Source: JAGLTZ01 sp023135015
GTDB taxonomy: Bacteria > Blakebacterota > Blakebacteria > Blakebacterales > Blakebacteraceae
NCBI GenBank assembly: GCA_030631625.1
Contig: DAOVKT010000024.1
Coordinates: 1 to 23,362 of the forward strand
DNA length: 23,362 nt
Direction: 5' to 3'
Shown one piece after another: positions 7,467-15,617 of the stretch (within the stretch, counting starts at the first letter, position 1; the number at the start of each line of letters is the position of its first letter). Position numbers and translations under genes: made by a program. The notes under the pieces were generated by a model, which was given only the letters and a program-made list of their open reading frames with translations, did not search any database and was not told where the DNA came from.

Positions 7467-9572
7467 TTATTTGGTCTGCATTACGAACACGCCGTCCCAG
7501 TCCTCGGGAGGCGGATTCTTCAGATACTCATAGCACCTTTCCTGATATACAATGCTTGGACCATCATCGGGGTCGAGGCCAAGAATGTCGTGGAACAGAT
7601 CGAGTGCGTCCCCGAACTGCTGTTCGCGGAAAAGCTGCAGGGCAAACTCGTAACGTTCCAGCAGGCTTGCCCGTCCGGCCGGTATCCCCATGTCGGCCGT
7701 CTCGAGCACCTCGAAGACCCTTACAGGTTTCTGCTTCCCCTTCACTTTAATAAGATCCAGCTCCCGGCAGATCATCTCCCCTTCAAGCTGATCGTAAGTC
7801 GTCTCGCTGATACAGATATTGGTTCCGTATACCTTGTTGGCCCCCTCCAGTCTGGACGCCAGGTTGACGTTATCTCCCATCACTGTGTAATCCATGATGT
7901 GGAGGCTGCCCAGGTTCCCCACAAGCATCCGACCCGTGTTGATGCCGACCCGGGAACAAAGCAGAGGCTTTTCTTCTCTCTCCCATCTCTGACGCAGATC
8001 ACTCAGAGTCGACTGCATCTTCAACGCTGCCATGCAGCATTTAAGGGCATGGTCGGGAAAGGGAACCGGCGCCCCGAACTCGGCCATCAGGGCGTCCCCC
8101 TGGTACTTATCGATGATGCCCGAGTACTCCATCACCACATCGGTCATTTCCGTTAGGTACTCGTTCAGAATACTCACCAGCATAGTGGGGCTCAGCCCCT
8201 CGGATATACTTGTGAAGTCGGCCACATCACAGAAAAGGACAGTGAGTTCTCGCTCTTCCCCCCCCAGGGAAAGCAACTCTGGATGCGCTATCAATTCGTT
8301 GACCACAGAAGTGGAGACGTACTGCTGGAACATGCCGCGGATGCGCGCTTTCTCCTGTATCTCGGCCAGGTAGAGGGCAACGGTGGAGCCGGAATAGGCG
8401 AGCAGGGCGGCCACTGTTGGGGAAAGGACCCAGATCCATGATGAGTACCGAAGGAACAAGATGAGCCCTGTCGCGCCTATGAATGCAATGATGGCCAGAC
8501 CAACAATGCCGCCGAGACGGGCCTTGAGCCTGGAGACAAGCAGTGTGACCCCCACACCGACCAGCAGGATGAACAGGTAGTTGATCAGACGGGGAACTAC
8601 ACGGATGTATCTCTGCTTCAGGATGGTATGCACAGCGTTGGCATGAATCTCAACTCCAGATGTGAGCACCGCACCGCCTCCACCACCCTCATCAACGAAG
8701 GTCGTGGCCCAGAAATCCTGATGTTCTGGCACCGTACTTCCCACGAAGACCATCTTCCCCGCCAGATGCCCTTCTGCCAGCAGGTCCTCAAAGGCGTCCA
8801 TGTCCCAGTCGCCGATATCGGTCTCGGCATCGTCCACCACCATCGCGTACGAGTATGTTGCGATGGAGCCACGGAACCCCAGGTAGTTGATGAGCATCCC
8901 GCCTCCCGGGCCCCTGGGGATGGAAATATCGCCTATTTGCCATCCATCGGGCCCCACCTTCACCAGCTCGGAGAGGGGGATGTCCAGATAGAGCTTCAAC
9001 GCCTGGATTCCCAGCTGGGGGACCTGTCCCTGCCTGTAGTAGTGGACGATCGGGTACTCCCTGACGACCTGGTCGACCGGATCGGGGATCACGTCCACGA
9101 TACCATATGGAGCTCTTCTTAGGTTCTCCGTCGGTTCCTCAAGCCCACGCAGCAGAGCCGCACGGGTGACGGTCGTAAGCGTTTTTGCTCCCAGAATTGT
9201 GATGCCCGTTTCCTCTATCGCTTCCATGAACGCGGGATCCTGATCGGGGAACGCATCGGCGAAGGTGGCATCGAATGCCACAACCTTCACGCCCGCCCTG
9301 GCCAGGTTCCGTATCAGCTTTATATGCCATTTACGCTCCCACGGATAGCGGCCCAGAGACTGCTCCGAATCGACATCTATCGCCACGATGGCGATCTCTT
9401 CGGGCCGCGGCAACTCGCCGCGGAAGGTGAACCACGTATCGTAGATGCCCTTTTCAAGCCGCCGGCCGAAGCGGCTCTCGGCAAGGACCAGGGAGAGGAG
9501 AGGAACCAGGATCGCCACACCCAGTAGAACGCGACGGACGCGGCGACCCTGGCCGGAAGCGGAAGAAGGCAC
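7467..9572 (-). CDS. CHASE2-domain membrane-bound class III adenylate cyclase
   Basis: 701 residues. After one membrane helix (about 15-31) comes a periplasmic CHASE2 sensor (about 40-325, with DTWFTFRGELPRPEEIAIVAID), then three membrane helices (about 330-402), a short linker, and a class III cyclase domain (about 440-625). The metal aspartates are Asp449 (FCDVADFTS) and Asp493 (DKYQGDALMAEFG). Lys489 and Thr563 (DYTVMGDNVN) occupy the purine-selecting positions and favour ATP. Asn570 and Arg574 are the transition-state pair. A short TPR-like tail ends in PPPEDWDGVFVM, which I recognise as common at the end of such cyclases. The product would be cAMP. The start is a GTG with no clear Shine-Dalgarno, 18 bp after the barrel gene, so translational coupling is likely. 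It is the last gene of the cluster with FecR and the barrel. Confidence 0.93.
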   Translation of the reverse strand: MPSSASGQGRRVRRVLLGVAILVPLLSLVLAESRFGRRLEKGIYDTWFTFRGELPRPEEIAIVAIDVDSEQSLGRYPWERKWHIKLIRNLARAGVKVVAFDATFADAFPDQDPAFMEAIEETGITILGAKTLTTVTRAALLRGLEEPTENLRRAPYGIVDVIPDPVDQVVREYPIVHYYRQGQVPQLGIQALKLYLDIPLSELVKVGPDGWQIGDISIPRGPGGGMLINYLGFRGSIATYSYAMVVDDAETDIGDWDMDAFEDLLAEGHLAGKMVFVGSTVPEHQDFWATTFVDEGGGGGAVLTSGVEIHANAVHTILKQRYIRVVPRLINYLFILLVGVGVTLLVSRLKARLGGIVGLAIIAFIGATGLILFLRYSSWIWVLSPTVAALLAYSGSTVALYLAEIQEKARIRGMFQQYVSTSVVNELIAHPELLSLGGEERELTVLFCDVADFTSISEGLSPTMLVSILNEYLTEMTDVVMEYSGIIDKYQGDALMAEFGAPVPFPDHALKCCMAALKMQSTLSDLRQRWEREEKPLLCSRVGINTGRMLVGNLGSLHIMDYTVMGDNVNLASRLEGANKVYGTNICISETTYDQLEGEMICRELDLIKVKGKQKPVRVFEVLETADMGIPAGRASLLERYEFALQLFREQQFGDALDLFHDILGLDPDDGPSIVYQERCYEYLKNPPPEDWDGVFVMQTK

Positions 9573-9590
9573 GGCGCGGGGGCAGGCGGG

Positions 9591-11774
9591 CTAGAACACC
9601 TGCGTGATCCTCAACCGCACGACGAGCTGAGAGGTATCCACACCCTCACGGCGGTCGTCGGTGTATGTAACGAAGCCCGCCCTCAGAGTGGCAAATGACG
9701 TGGGCGCCCAGTAGTACTCAGCGCCGCCCGTCATCTCCCACTTGCTGTAGTCGAGACCCAGAACACCGGCCGATTCCGGGCTGGATGCGGTAGTCATTGT
9801 AATATCCGCCGTACCTGCCAGACTATTCGTTACGGCATGTCTTCCCTTGATCAGGAGACGGTTGAATGTGGTCTCGACGTCATATCCCGTCAGCTCGCTG
9901 GTATTGAGGCCGTACATAACCGAAAATTCGGTGGGACGGCCCTCCAGGCGGTTGTTGAGACCGATCAGGTAGTAGGTGTTGTTGGTCCCGGTCAGAGGGT
10001 TGAGCGCGTCCTCACGGCCTACACTCGTGTAGTTGAAACTGAGCCTGGAGTTGAGACCGCCGATCATGTTTACAGGGATGAACGCGCCGGCGGAATATGT
10101 GCCGGTATCCTCGTCCACCCCACCTTCGGTGGCAGTTTCCAGATCGTTGTATCGACCGTAGGTGCGGTAGCCGAGTGCAAACCCAGGCGCGTTTATATCT
10201 GTCTGCCACGACAGATCGAGGGTGAGTGCCGAGGTTCCAGTCGTGGCCGGCTTGGTGTCGTCGAGGTTGTCGTTGTACTTTTCCCAACCCACCGTGACAC
10301 CCAGCCGGTTGTCCAGCAGCCGGAAGGTATCCTGAACCCGGAGCCCAGAACGGTCCTTCTGCAGGCTGTAGTAGCCCAGAGTGTTGTAGGAACCACCCAC
10401 ATTGCGCCACCGTGCGCCGATAGTATGGCCGCCGATCTGCAGCGTACCTCTTACCTGCTGGGCGAAGTTCGTCATCCCCCGCGGGTCTATGGGAATCATA
10501 GACTCATTTATAATGAAGAGATCGGCGAGGTCCTCGGGGCCTTCCAGTCCAAGTGGAAGCTCGATCGGGTCGTACCCCTGCTCCTCCATCAGGTCATCCA
10601 GCTCCTGTTTGGTCAACGGCCCGCCGCTTATGTCGTTGGCATATAGGCTGAAGGCGTTGTTGTAGCTCAGGGACAGCTTTCCACGGAAGGCCCTCAGGCT
10701 CATATCGAGGCCTATGACGAGGTTATCCTTGGGATCCGGAACGGCCAAAACAGTGGAAGAAGAAGAATCTGCAGGATCCAGCTCAGTGCGCAGGAACTGT
10801 ATAGAAGTTGTATCGTCGCGTGCCTTCATGAAGGTGATACCGAACTGCAGCCCTCTGCCCGAACCGAAGTAGGGCCGGATGGCGAACAGGTCCTGTGCGA
10901 AGGTCCCACGCCTGAAGACCCTGGTGGGATCGTCGGAGTAGAGATGTGCCGCCACCGCGCGGCGGCTCTTACCGCTTACCACCGATAAATTGACTATCCC
11001 ACCACGCAGGTCCAGCGACCATCCCCTCACACGACGCCCCCACAGTATCAGCTCGTGTATCCGCGGGTTGACATCGCCGACCGTAAGCGTCAGCCAGTTG
11101 CTCCGCAGGTTGAACCTGAAGCGGTTGATCGGCTGGCGTATGTGCGACTCGTAGCTGTTCAGATGGGTGTTGGCCGAATAGCGCCACGAACCGCCCAGGC
11201 GACCGCGCGCGTTCAGCCACGCTTTCCCTGTATAGGGGGCTTCGCGCTGAAGATCGGCGCCATCACCACCTACGTTTGTCATCATCCCCTCGAAGGTGAC
11301 GTTACCCTGCAGAAGAGCCCAGGAGGGAAGTCCCCTCTTCTCTTCCCTGACACCCAGGGCTTCCAGGGAGACCCCTTCGGGGGGAGCTCCGCTGATGAAG
11401 CTCCAGCTCACCGCCGGGAGCCCGGACCCATCCCTGGCCCTCATTGTGATGACGATACTGTGCACACCCTGCCGCAGAGGTATCTGCGGCACCCAGACGA
11501 GCACGTCTCCGTTTACGGTCGCTTCGGCCGTGCGGTCGATCTGATCGACCAGCAGCCGGACCGAACCTACATTGAGGACCCTGTCGGGATCGGCAAAGGA
11601 GAGCGAAATAAGCTCCGTCGTCTGGGGGACGACCTCTCCCGGATCGGGGGCAAGTATCAGGGTGCTGAATCTTTCCTGCTGTGCTGCTGCCGGCCAAGCA
11701 AGAGCAGCCACTGCGGTGAAAACCAGGCCCCACAGGGGGAGCCGCGATGAAATTTCATTTATCATCCTGCGCAT
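9591..11774 (-). CDS. outer-membrane beta-barrel protein with N-terminal Ig-like domain
   Basis: 727 residues. A signal peptide ends near residue 31 (AWPAAA then QQ). Residues 40-130 look like an Ig-fold (PDPGEVVPQTTELISLSFAD, then VNGDVLVWVPQIPLRQGVHS), similar to Big-type domains. From about 150 to the end there are many alternating amphipathic strands (WRYSANTHLNSYES, RFRFNLRSNWLTLTVGDVNP), and the protein closes with LVVRLRITQVF, a terminal Phe beta-signal recognised by the BAM machinery. It is not a TonB-dependent receptor, as no plug or TonB box is seen. AAAGGAGG lies 6 bases before the ATG. It sits 20 bp after fecR and 18 bp before the cyclase. A long antisense frame (9837-10646, +) is only a shadow. 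The function, pore or sensor, is unknown. Confidence 0.8.
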   Translation of the reverse strand: MRRMINEISSRLPLWGLVFTAVAALAWPAAAQQERFSTLILAPDPGEVVPQTTELISLSFADPDRVLNVGSVRLLVDQIDRTAEATVNGDVLVWVPQIPLRQGVHSIVITMRARDGSGLPAVSWSFISGAPPEGVSLEALGVREEKRGLPSWALLQGNVTFEGMMTNVGGDGADLQREAPYTGKAWLNARGRLGGSWRYSANTHLNSYESHIRQPINRFRFNLRSNWLTLTVGDVNPRIHELILWGRRVRGWSLDLRGGIVNLSVVSGKSRRAVAAHLYSDDPTRVFRRGTFAQDLFAIRPYFGSGRGLQFGITFMKARDDTTSIQFLRTELDPADSSSSTVLAVPDPKDNLVIGLDMSLRAFRGKLSLSYNNAFSLYANDISGGPLTKQELDDLMEEQGYDPIELPLGLEGPEDLADLFIINESMIPIDPRGMTNFAQQVRGTLQIGGHTIGARWRNVGGSYNTLGYYSLQKDRSGLRVQDTFRLLDNRLGVTVGWEKYNDNLDDTKPATTGTSALTLDLSWQTDINAPGFALGYRTYGRYNDLETATEGGVDEDTGTYSAGAFIPVNMIGGLNSRLSFNYTSVGREDALNPLTGTNNTYYLIGLNNRLEGRPTEFSVMYGLNTSELTGYDVETTFNRLLIKGRHAVTNSLAGTADITMTTASSPESAGVLGLDYSKWEMTGGAEYYWAPTSFATLRAGFVTYTDDRREGVDTSQLVVRLRITQVF

Positions 11775-11794
11775 AGCACTCCTCCTTTCCCTGG

Positions 11795-12550
11795 TCAGTT
11801 CTGCTCGGGCGGCAGAAACTGCTGTGCCTGGTCTCTGGGCAACCGGATGATCATCGTCTTCTGGTTGCCGTTCTCATCAATAAACTGGATGGCGATTTCC
11901 ACCATATCCTCCACTTCCGCCGGGCCCGCCTCCTCCGAGGCCAGGTCGGTGAAAGAGGCTATGTCCTCCGGCTTTGTGGTGCCAACCGTCGGAGCCTCGG
12001 AAGCCTGCACCGCGATCCCCGTATACCCCGCCGGTATCTCAACGGTACCCACGTCGTTGAAGAAGTCGAGGACACCTTCGATGGTGACAATCGTGGTCCT
12101 GCCGTCCCCCTCCACCCTCACGTAGAATTCCGTCCCCTTCACGGCCGCAACGGCCGTGGGAGTCTCGATCCTGTATTCTGCGTTCTCGCGCTTCTGGATC
12201 CGTGCCCACAGCTCCCCGAACTCGATCCGGAGGGTTTTTCTGAGCGCATTACGCTCCCCCTCGGCCCTTATGCTGAGCTCGGTGCTCGGATTCATCCGCA
12301 ATACCGAGCCGTCGTCGGTGAATCGGATGGCCGCACGCGTATTGCTGGAAGTCTGCAGTTGATCTCCGTGGTGAAGCAGATCACCCATGGTCCCTTCTGT
12401 CATTCCCCCGGATTCCTGTGTCACCGCCAGCCTCTTATCGAGCAGTAGCTTATAGACTATGGCCACATTCTGCTGCTGGGCCATTATTTGTGCAGGAAGG
12501 ATTCCCGCAAGCAGGAGCCCCAGCAAAGTACCTGTAATTACACGTCTCAT
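11795..12550 (-). CDS. secreted FecR-domain protein
   Basis: 251 residues. A signal peptide ends near QIMAQ (residue 25). The FecR domain covers about 62-160, with GDQLQTSSNTRAAIRFTDDG, SVLRMNPSTELSI, WARIQKRENAEYRIETPTA and AVKGTEFYV. There is no anti-sigma N-terminal helix or membrane helix as in classical FecR, so it should be a free periplasmic protein rather than a sigma regulator; no sigma factor gene is nearby. The C-terminal part (about 205-251) is acidic, then beta-rich (VEIAIQFIDENGNQKTMIIR). AGGAGG lies 6 bases before the ATG and abuts the stop of the preceding gene (10 bp gap). FecR domains next to CHASE2 proteins are a known genomic association, which fits the downstream cyclase. 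Confidence 0.87.
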   Translation of the reverse strand: MRRVITGTLLGLLLAGILPAQIMAQQQNVAIVYKLLLDKRLAVTQESGGMTEGTMGDLLHHGDQLQTSSNTRAAIRFTDDGSVLRMNPSTELSIRAEGERNALRKTLRIEFGELWARIQKRENAEYRIETPTAVAAVKGTEFYVRVEGDGRTTIVTIEGVLDFFNDVGTVEIPAGYTGIAVQASEAPTVGTTKPEDIASFTDLASEEAGPAEVEDMVEIAIQFIDENGNQKTMIIRLPRDQAQQFLPPEQN

Positions 12551-12560
12551 CGGGCTCCTC

Positions 12561-13700
12561 CTATCGGATGATGATGGTTATGATCTGAATCTGTCCGCTC
12601 AACACCTGTTCGAGCAGATTCCGCAACGCATTCAGGTCCATCGGCTTCCCGTCGACCAGCACCTGGCCGGTAGGCTGGTACCCCTCCAGCTCGCCCGCCA
12701 CACCCTGCAGATCCTGGATCTGGTCCACCATCTGCGACACTTCCTCCTCTATACCGGCCCCTATGATACCAGCCGTCGGGTCCTCCAGCCTGAACCAGAA
12801 GATTTCACTCCATATTTCATGGGTGCCCGAGGAGGTCTCGACCAGGCGCTCAACCTGCCAGGCATAGGTCTCCCCGGCCTCCAGCGCGATTGCCTCTACA
12901 GACGATGGGTATATCTCCGTGGTCTGATTTTCGACAAACTTTTCCCACACTGCGAATCCCTGCATCGCCTCTTCGGCAGAGGCAGCACCCTCGACCTTCA
13001 CAACACGGATCCGGAACTTGTAATGCAGCCCGGAAGCGATCGCATCGGTGCTCCAGAAGAACTGGGGAGTGTTGGTGGCGATGACAGGAAGGGCTCCGCC
13101 GAATTCGGTACCGGGTCCTACCAGATCCACACGGGTGGGATTGCTGACAAAAATTGTGTGCTCGGTATAGGCACTTAAAATTGGCTGGTCGGTTACATCC
13201 AATACCTGTATTTCGAACTTATAGTTGCCAGAAGGTAACAGTCCAGTCTGCAGGATGATATCCTGCAGGGCTTCAGCCGTAGTCTCGTCGTACCCAGATT
13301 TACCGGTGTCGATGCTATATTTCTGGCCTTCCTGGCTGAGATCCCGGTTGTTGATCTGCAGGCCCTGAGGCTCGAGTGTAAAGACTTTGCTTTGGACCCA
13401 TGCCAGATCGCTATCGCTGAGCTGCAGGATACTCAGGTTCTGGATCTTCAGGGTCACCTTCACAGAGATCTCCTGATCTACCCCAGCGATGTTGGTCAGT
13501 ATCACTGTGAAGAGGTCCGGGTGCAGGCTTGTATCAACAGCTTCCTGTGCCAGATCGATGAAATCTGCCACATAGAAGGTCTGCATATCGGGCTGATGCC
13601 ATATGAAGTTGACGGTCACCTGCGCCCTGCCATGTGCCGGCCACATGCAAAGGGCGGCTAGGAGTCCGCAGGCCAGGCACCATCTTGAGCCTGTGCGCAT
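12561..13700 (-). CDS. secreted protein with Fn3/Ig-like domains, unknown function
   Basis: 379 residues. A signal peptide (residues 1-26, MRTGSRWCLACGLLAALCMW, cut near GRAQ) is followed by two beta-rich regions. About 27-195 has strands such as DLFTVILTNIAG and ISVKVTLKIQNLSILQLSDS, and about 200-310 is Fn3-like (TPQFFWSTDAI, YKFRIRVVKVEG, GETYAWQVERLV). The C-terminus has a coiled-coil-like helix (EEEVSQMVDQIQDLQG) and a short hydrophobic end QIQIITIIIR. I do not recognise a named family. The start at 13700 is fixed by GAGGAGGT seven bases upstream and by the signal peptide; the longer frame from a GTG at 13778 is rejected. It leads the FecR, barrel and cyclase genes, so it may be part of the same sensory assembly. 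Confidence 0.7.
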   Translation of the reverse strand: MRTGSRWCLACGLLAALCMWPAHGRAQVTVNFIWHQPDMQTFYVADFIDLAQEAVDTSLHPDLFTVILTNIAGVDQEISVKVTLKIQNLSILQLSDSDLAWVQSKVFTLEPQGLQINNRDLSQEGQKYSIDTGKSGYDETTAEALQDIILQTGLLPSGNYKFEIQVLDVTDQPILSAYTEHTIFVSNPTRVDLVGPGTEFGGALPVIATNTPQFFWSTDAIASGLHYKFRIRVVKVEGAASAEEAMQGFAVWEKFVENQTTEIYPSSVEAIALEAGETYAWQVERLVETSSGTHEIWSEIFWFRLEDPTAGIIGAGIEEEVSQMVDQIQDLQGVAGELEGYQPTGQVLVDGKPMDLNALRNLLEQVLSGQIQIITIIIR

Positions 13701-13799
13701 GATTAATACCTCCTCGGATTTATTACAGAGACCCTCAACGAAGGGCCACGAGCTACTGGATGCGGCCAGCCGTACCACTTTACCTCATTTAATCCAGAA
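13701..13799 (-). other. gap before the FecR/CHASE2 cluster
   Basis: This 99-bp gap separates the 34-residue ORF from the secreted Fn3-like gene. It is the largest gap in the minus-strand array from 17281 to 7467, so a promoter for the signalling cluster may lie here, but I see no convincing -35/-10 pair and no terminator. The only clear element is the ribosome site GAGGAGGT at its downstream end. Confidence 0.4.
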
Positions 13800-13904
13800 T
13801 CACCAATCAAAGCTCGAGTAGAGCGCCCAGGCGGGAACGAAGAAAAGAAACCCATATAACAGGGCCAGAAGGCCCGGCCATATAATTTCAGACCAGATAT
13901 TCAT
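13800..13904 (-). CDS. 34-residue single-pass membrane peptide overlapping the upstream gene
   Basis: ATG 13904 to TGA 13800 encodes 34 residues: MNIWSEIIWPGLLALLYGFL followed by FFVPAWALYSSFDW. Residues 7-29 form one strongly hydrophobic segment, and five tryptophans or tyrosines sit at the membrane borders. Its ATG overlaps the TGA of the TIM-barrel gene as ATGA, a classical sign of translational coupling, and the frame is intact to its stop. No homologue is recognised. It could be an integral-membrane regulator or anchor for a neighbouring protein. The evidence is composition and coupling only, so it may still be a chance frame. Confidence 0.5.
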   Translation of the reverse strand: MNIWSEIIWPGLLALLYGFLFFVPAWALYSSFDW

Positions 13905-14680
13905 TCCCACATACCAACAGCCCGCAGGAATCCCAGCGATCCCAGAGCTCGATCAATGCTCATCTCCAGCACAACAGTGGCATCGTCGCAAGCCCCGCAC
14001 AGCTCGGTCAGAATGGTCTTGTACGGGATTTCACCCTCTCCCAGCGCCTTGTGGTCGTCGCTGGCCCCGTCGTTGTCATTCAGGTGGAGATGGCTCATCT
14101 TGTGGCCCATATTAACCACCCACGCGGGTTGCCCGTCACGGCTGTAAAGGTGTACATGGGCGGGGTCATAGCACATCCGGGTCGAATCACTACCGAACTC
14201 CTCGAATAACTCGCTGAAGAATTCGGCCGTAGGCTCATAGCTGTTCTCAAGACAGATAGTGATACCCGCATCGGCGGCCGCTTCGCGGGCCTCGGTCCAT
14301 GTCGGTTTTGCCAAACGTTTCCAGCCTGGAAGAACACCCCGGGGCAGCAGGGGATTGAAGAAGGTGTGGTATACGATCTTCTTCGCTCCCAGCGCGGCGC
14401 CTACCTCTATGCCGCGTAAAAAACAATCCCGCGTATAGGAACGTATCGTTGGATCGAGGCTGCCAGGATTCAGGTCGTAGAGGGGACCATGTGCGGTTAT
14501 GGTCAACCCCCTCTTTTCAAATCGCTCCCTGGCACGCTCTGCATCTTCCAGAGCTCCGCTCTCCATGAGCCAATCTGTATTATACAGGGTAACCTCTATA
14601 CCCAGACCCTCCCGCGTGGCTACCTCCATCGCCTTGTCCAGTTCATCCACCGCCACACTCAAAAGTAGTTGCTCGATCAT
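13901..14680 (-). CDS. TIM-barrel sugar phosphate isomerase/epimerase (AP endonuclease family 2 fold)
   Basis: 259 residues, a normal length for the xylose isomerase-like TIM barrel family. The metal ligands are in place: Glu145 (ICLENS), Asp172 and His175 (YDPAHVHLYS), His197/His199 (SHLHLND) and Glu239 (VVLEMS). Further strand ends are at ITAHGPLYDLNP and KKIVYHTFF. The family isomerises or epimerises sugars or cyclitols, and some members cut abasic DNA; the substrate cannot be named. It is cytoplasmic, with no signal peptide. It starts 37 bp after mlaD on the same strand and overlaps the next small ORF by four bases, so it is probably in the mla transcript. The Shine-Dalgarno (AAGGG, 11 bases upstream) is weak. 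Confidence 0.85.
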   Translation of the reverse strand: MIEQLLLSVAVDELDKAMEVATREGLGIEVTLYNTDWLMESGALEDAERARERFEKRGLTITAHGPLYDLNPGSLDPTIRSYTRDCFLRGIEVGAALGAKKIVYHTFFNPLLPRGVLPGWKRLAKPTWTEAREAAADAGITICLENSYEPTAEFFSELFEEFGSDSTRMCYDPAHVHLYSRDGQPAWVVNMGHKMSHLHLNDNDGASDDHKALGEGEIPYKTILTELCGACDDATVVLEMSIDRALGSLGFLRAVGMWE

Positions 14681-14717
14681 TCAGCTATAACCCTTACCAG
14701 TGTCTCCCTAATGACAA

Positions 14718-15614
14718 CTATGGTTTCACAGCCGACGTATCAGGCGGGCTTTTTTTAAATAACATCTGCCACAGTGAATGGCGGTTCATATCTGCGAGCA
14801 GGATCCGCAGTTCGGCCAGGACAGCCTCGAGCTGCTCCAGATTCCGTCCTAAGGCAGGACCTTGTGTGTCGAGCTGTGAGCGGGCCGAACCGGCCAATCC
14901 ACTCAGCTCACTTACCAGCGTCTGGGTGCTGTCCAGCAGACTGGAGATCCGCGGACGATTTTCCTGGAGGACCTCCGCAACAAGTCCCAGCGATTGCGTG
15001 GCCATATGCATCCCCTGAGTAAGACTGTCGGAGATCGCCACAAAACGGCCCTGGAGAAGAGAGAGACTCTCCCGTGCAGTAACCAGTGTCGTTTGAAGTT
15101 CCTCCACGACGGCCCCCACCATCTCCGGGCTGAGAAGATCCACCAGGCGTGCTGTGACTTCTTCCACCTTCATCGCCAGTGAGTCGGCCCTGGCGATTAC
15201 GGCCGAAAGATCAAAGGTAGACGCCCTCCCAATATTGTCCCCGTCGACAAGCTGCCTCCCGCGCTCGTCGGGAAGCTGCAGGTTGATAACCGTCTCGCCG
15301 AGCAAACCGCCCTGCGAGCCTATGTCTACACTTGTGCCTTCGTAGAGAGGGAAATCGGCATCTATGGCCATAGTAACATCGAAGTGGAGGGTCGGCTCCA
15401 GTATCGGGTCGATATGGGCGATCTCCCCTACCCGGTACCCCCGCACGTAGACAGTCGTCCCCACCCTCATGTTGGCGAACGAATCCACGAAGACGTGGAT
15501 ATCTATGGTTTCGCCCTTCAGGATCCCCGCTACAGCAATGAGACCTGCAACTATGGCCGCAGCCGCCCCCAGCACGAAGAGCCCCAACCCTATATCCTGC
15601 CGCTCAAAGTTCAT
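14718..15614 (-). CDS. mlaD: MlaD-type MCE protein (lipid transport, periplasmic)
   Basis: 298 residues. One N-terminal membrane helix (about 10-32) anchors it in the inner membrane. The MCE domain (about 37-118) shows IDIHVFVDSFANMRVGTTVY, VRGYRVGEIAHIDPIL and GGLLGETVINLQLPDE, which are the hallmarks of MlaD/PF02470 proteins. A long helical tail (about 130-285) follows, with heptad-like repeats of Leu and Ser/Gln, so it is longer than E. coli MlaD (about 183 residues) and closer to MCE proteins that form needle or tube structures. It would form a hexameric ring on the MlaE permease and pass phospholipids between membranes. It starts 3 bp after the ABC subunit gene. Confidence 0.92.
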   Translation of the reverse strand: MNFERQDIGLGLFVLGAAAAIVAGLIAVAGILKGETIDIHVFVDSFANMRVGTTVYVRGYRVGEIAHIDPILEPTLHFDVTMAIDADFPLYEGTSVDIGSQGGLLGETVINLQLPDERGRQLVDGDNIGRASTFDLSAVIARADSLAMKVEEVTARLVDLLSPEMVGAVVEELQTTLVTARESLSLLQGRFVAISDSLTQGMHMATQSLGLVAEVLQENRPRISSLLDSTQTLVSELSGLAGSARSQLDTQGPALGRNLEQLEAVLAELRILLADMNRHSLWQMLFKKSPPDTSAVKP

Positions 15615-15617
15615 GAT

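Noticed and set aside
9837..10646. 269-residue antisense frame opposite the beta-barrel gene
   Set aside because: No signal, domain or ribosome site; the opposite strand shows a signal peptide, beta strands and a terminal Phe.
13701..13778. Upstream GTG start for the Fn3-like secreted protein
   Set aside because: The ATG at 13700 has an ideal GAGGAGGT site and begins a signal peptide; the extra 26 residues resemble nothing.
13861..13880. GGGCC/GGCCC hairpin inside the 34-residue ORF as a terminator
   Set aside because: Only five base pairs, no T tract, and it lies in a region I read as coding.
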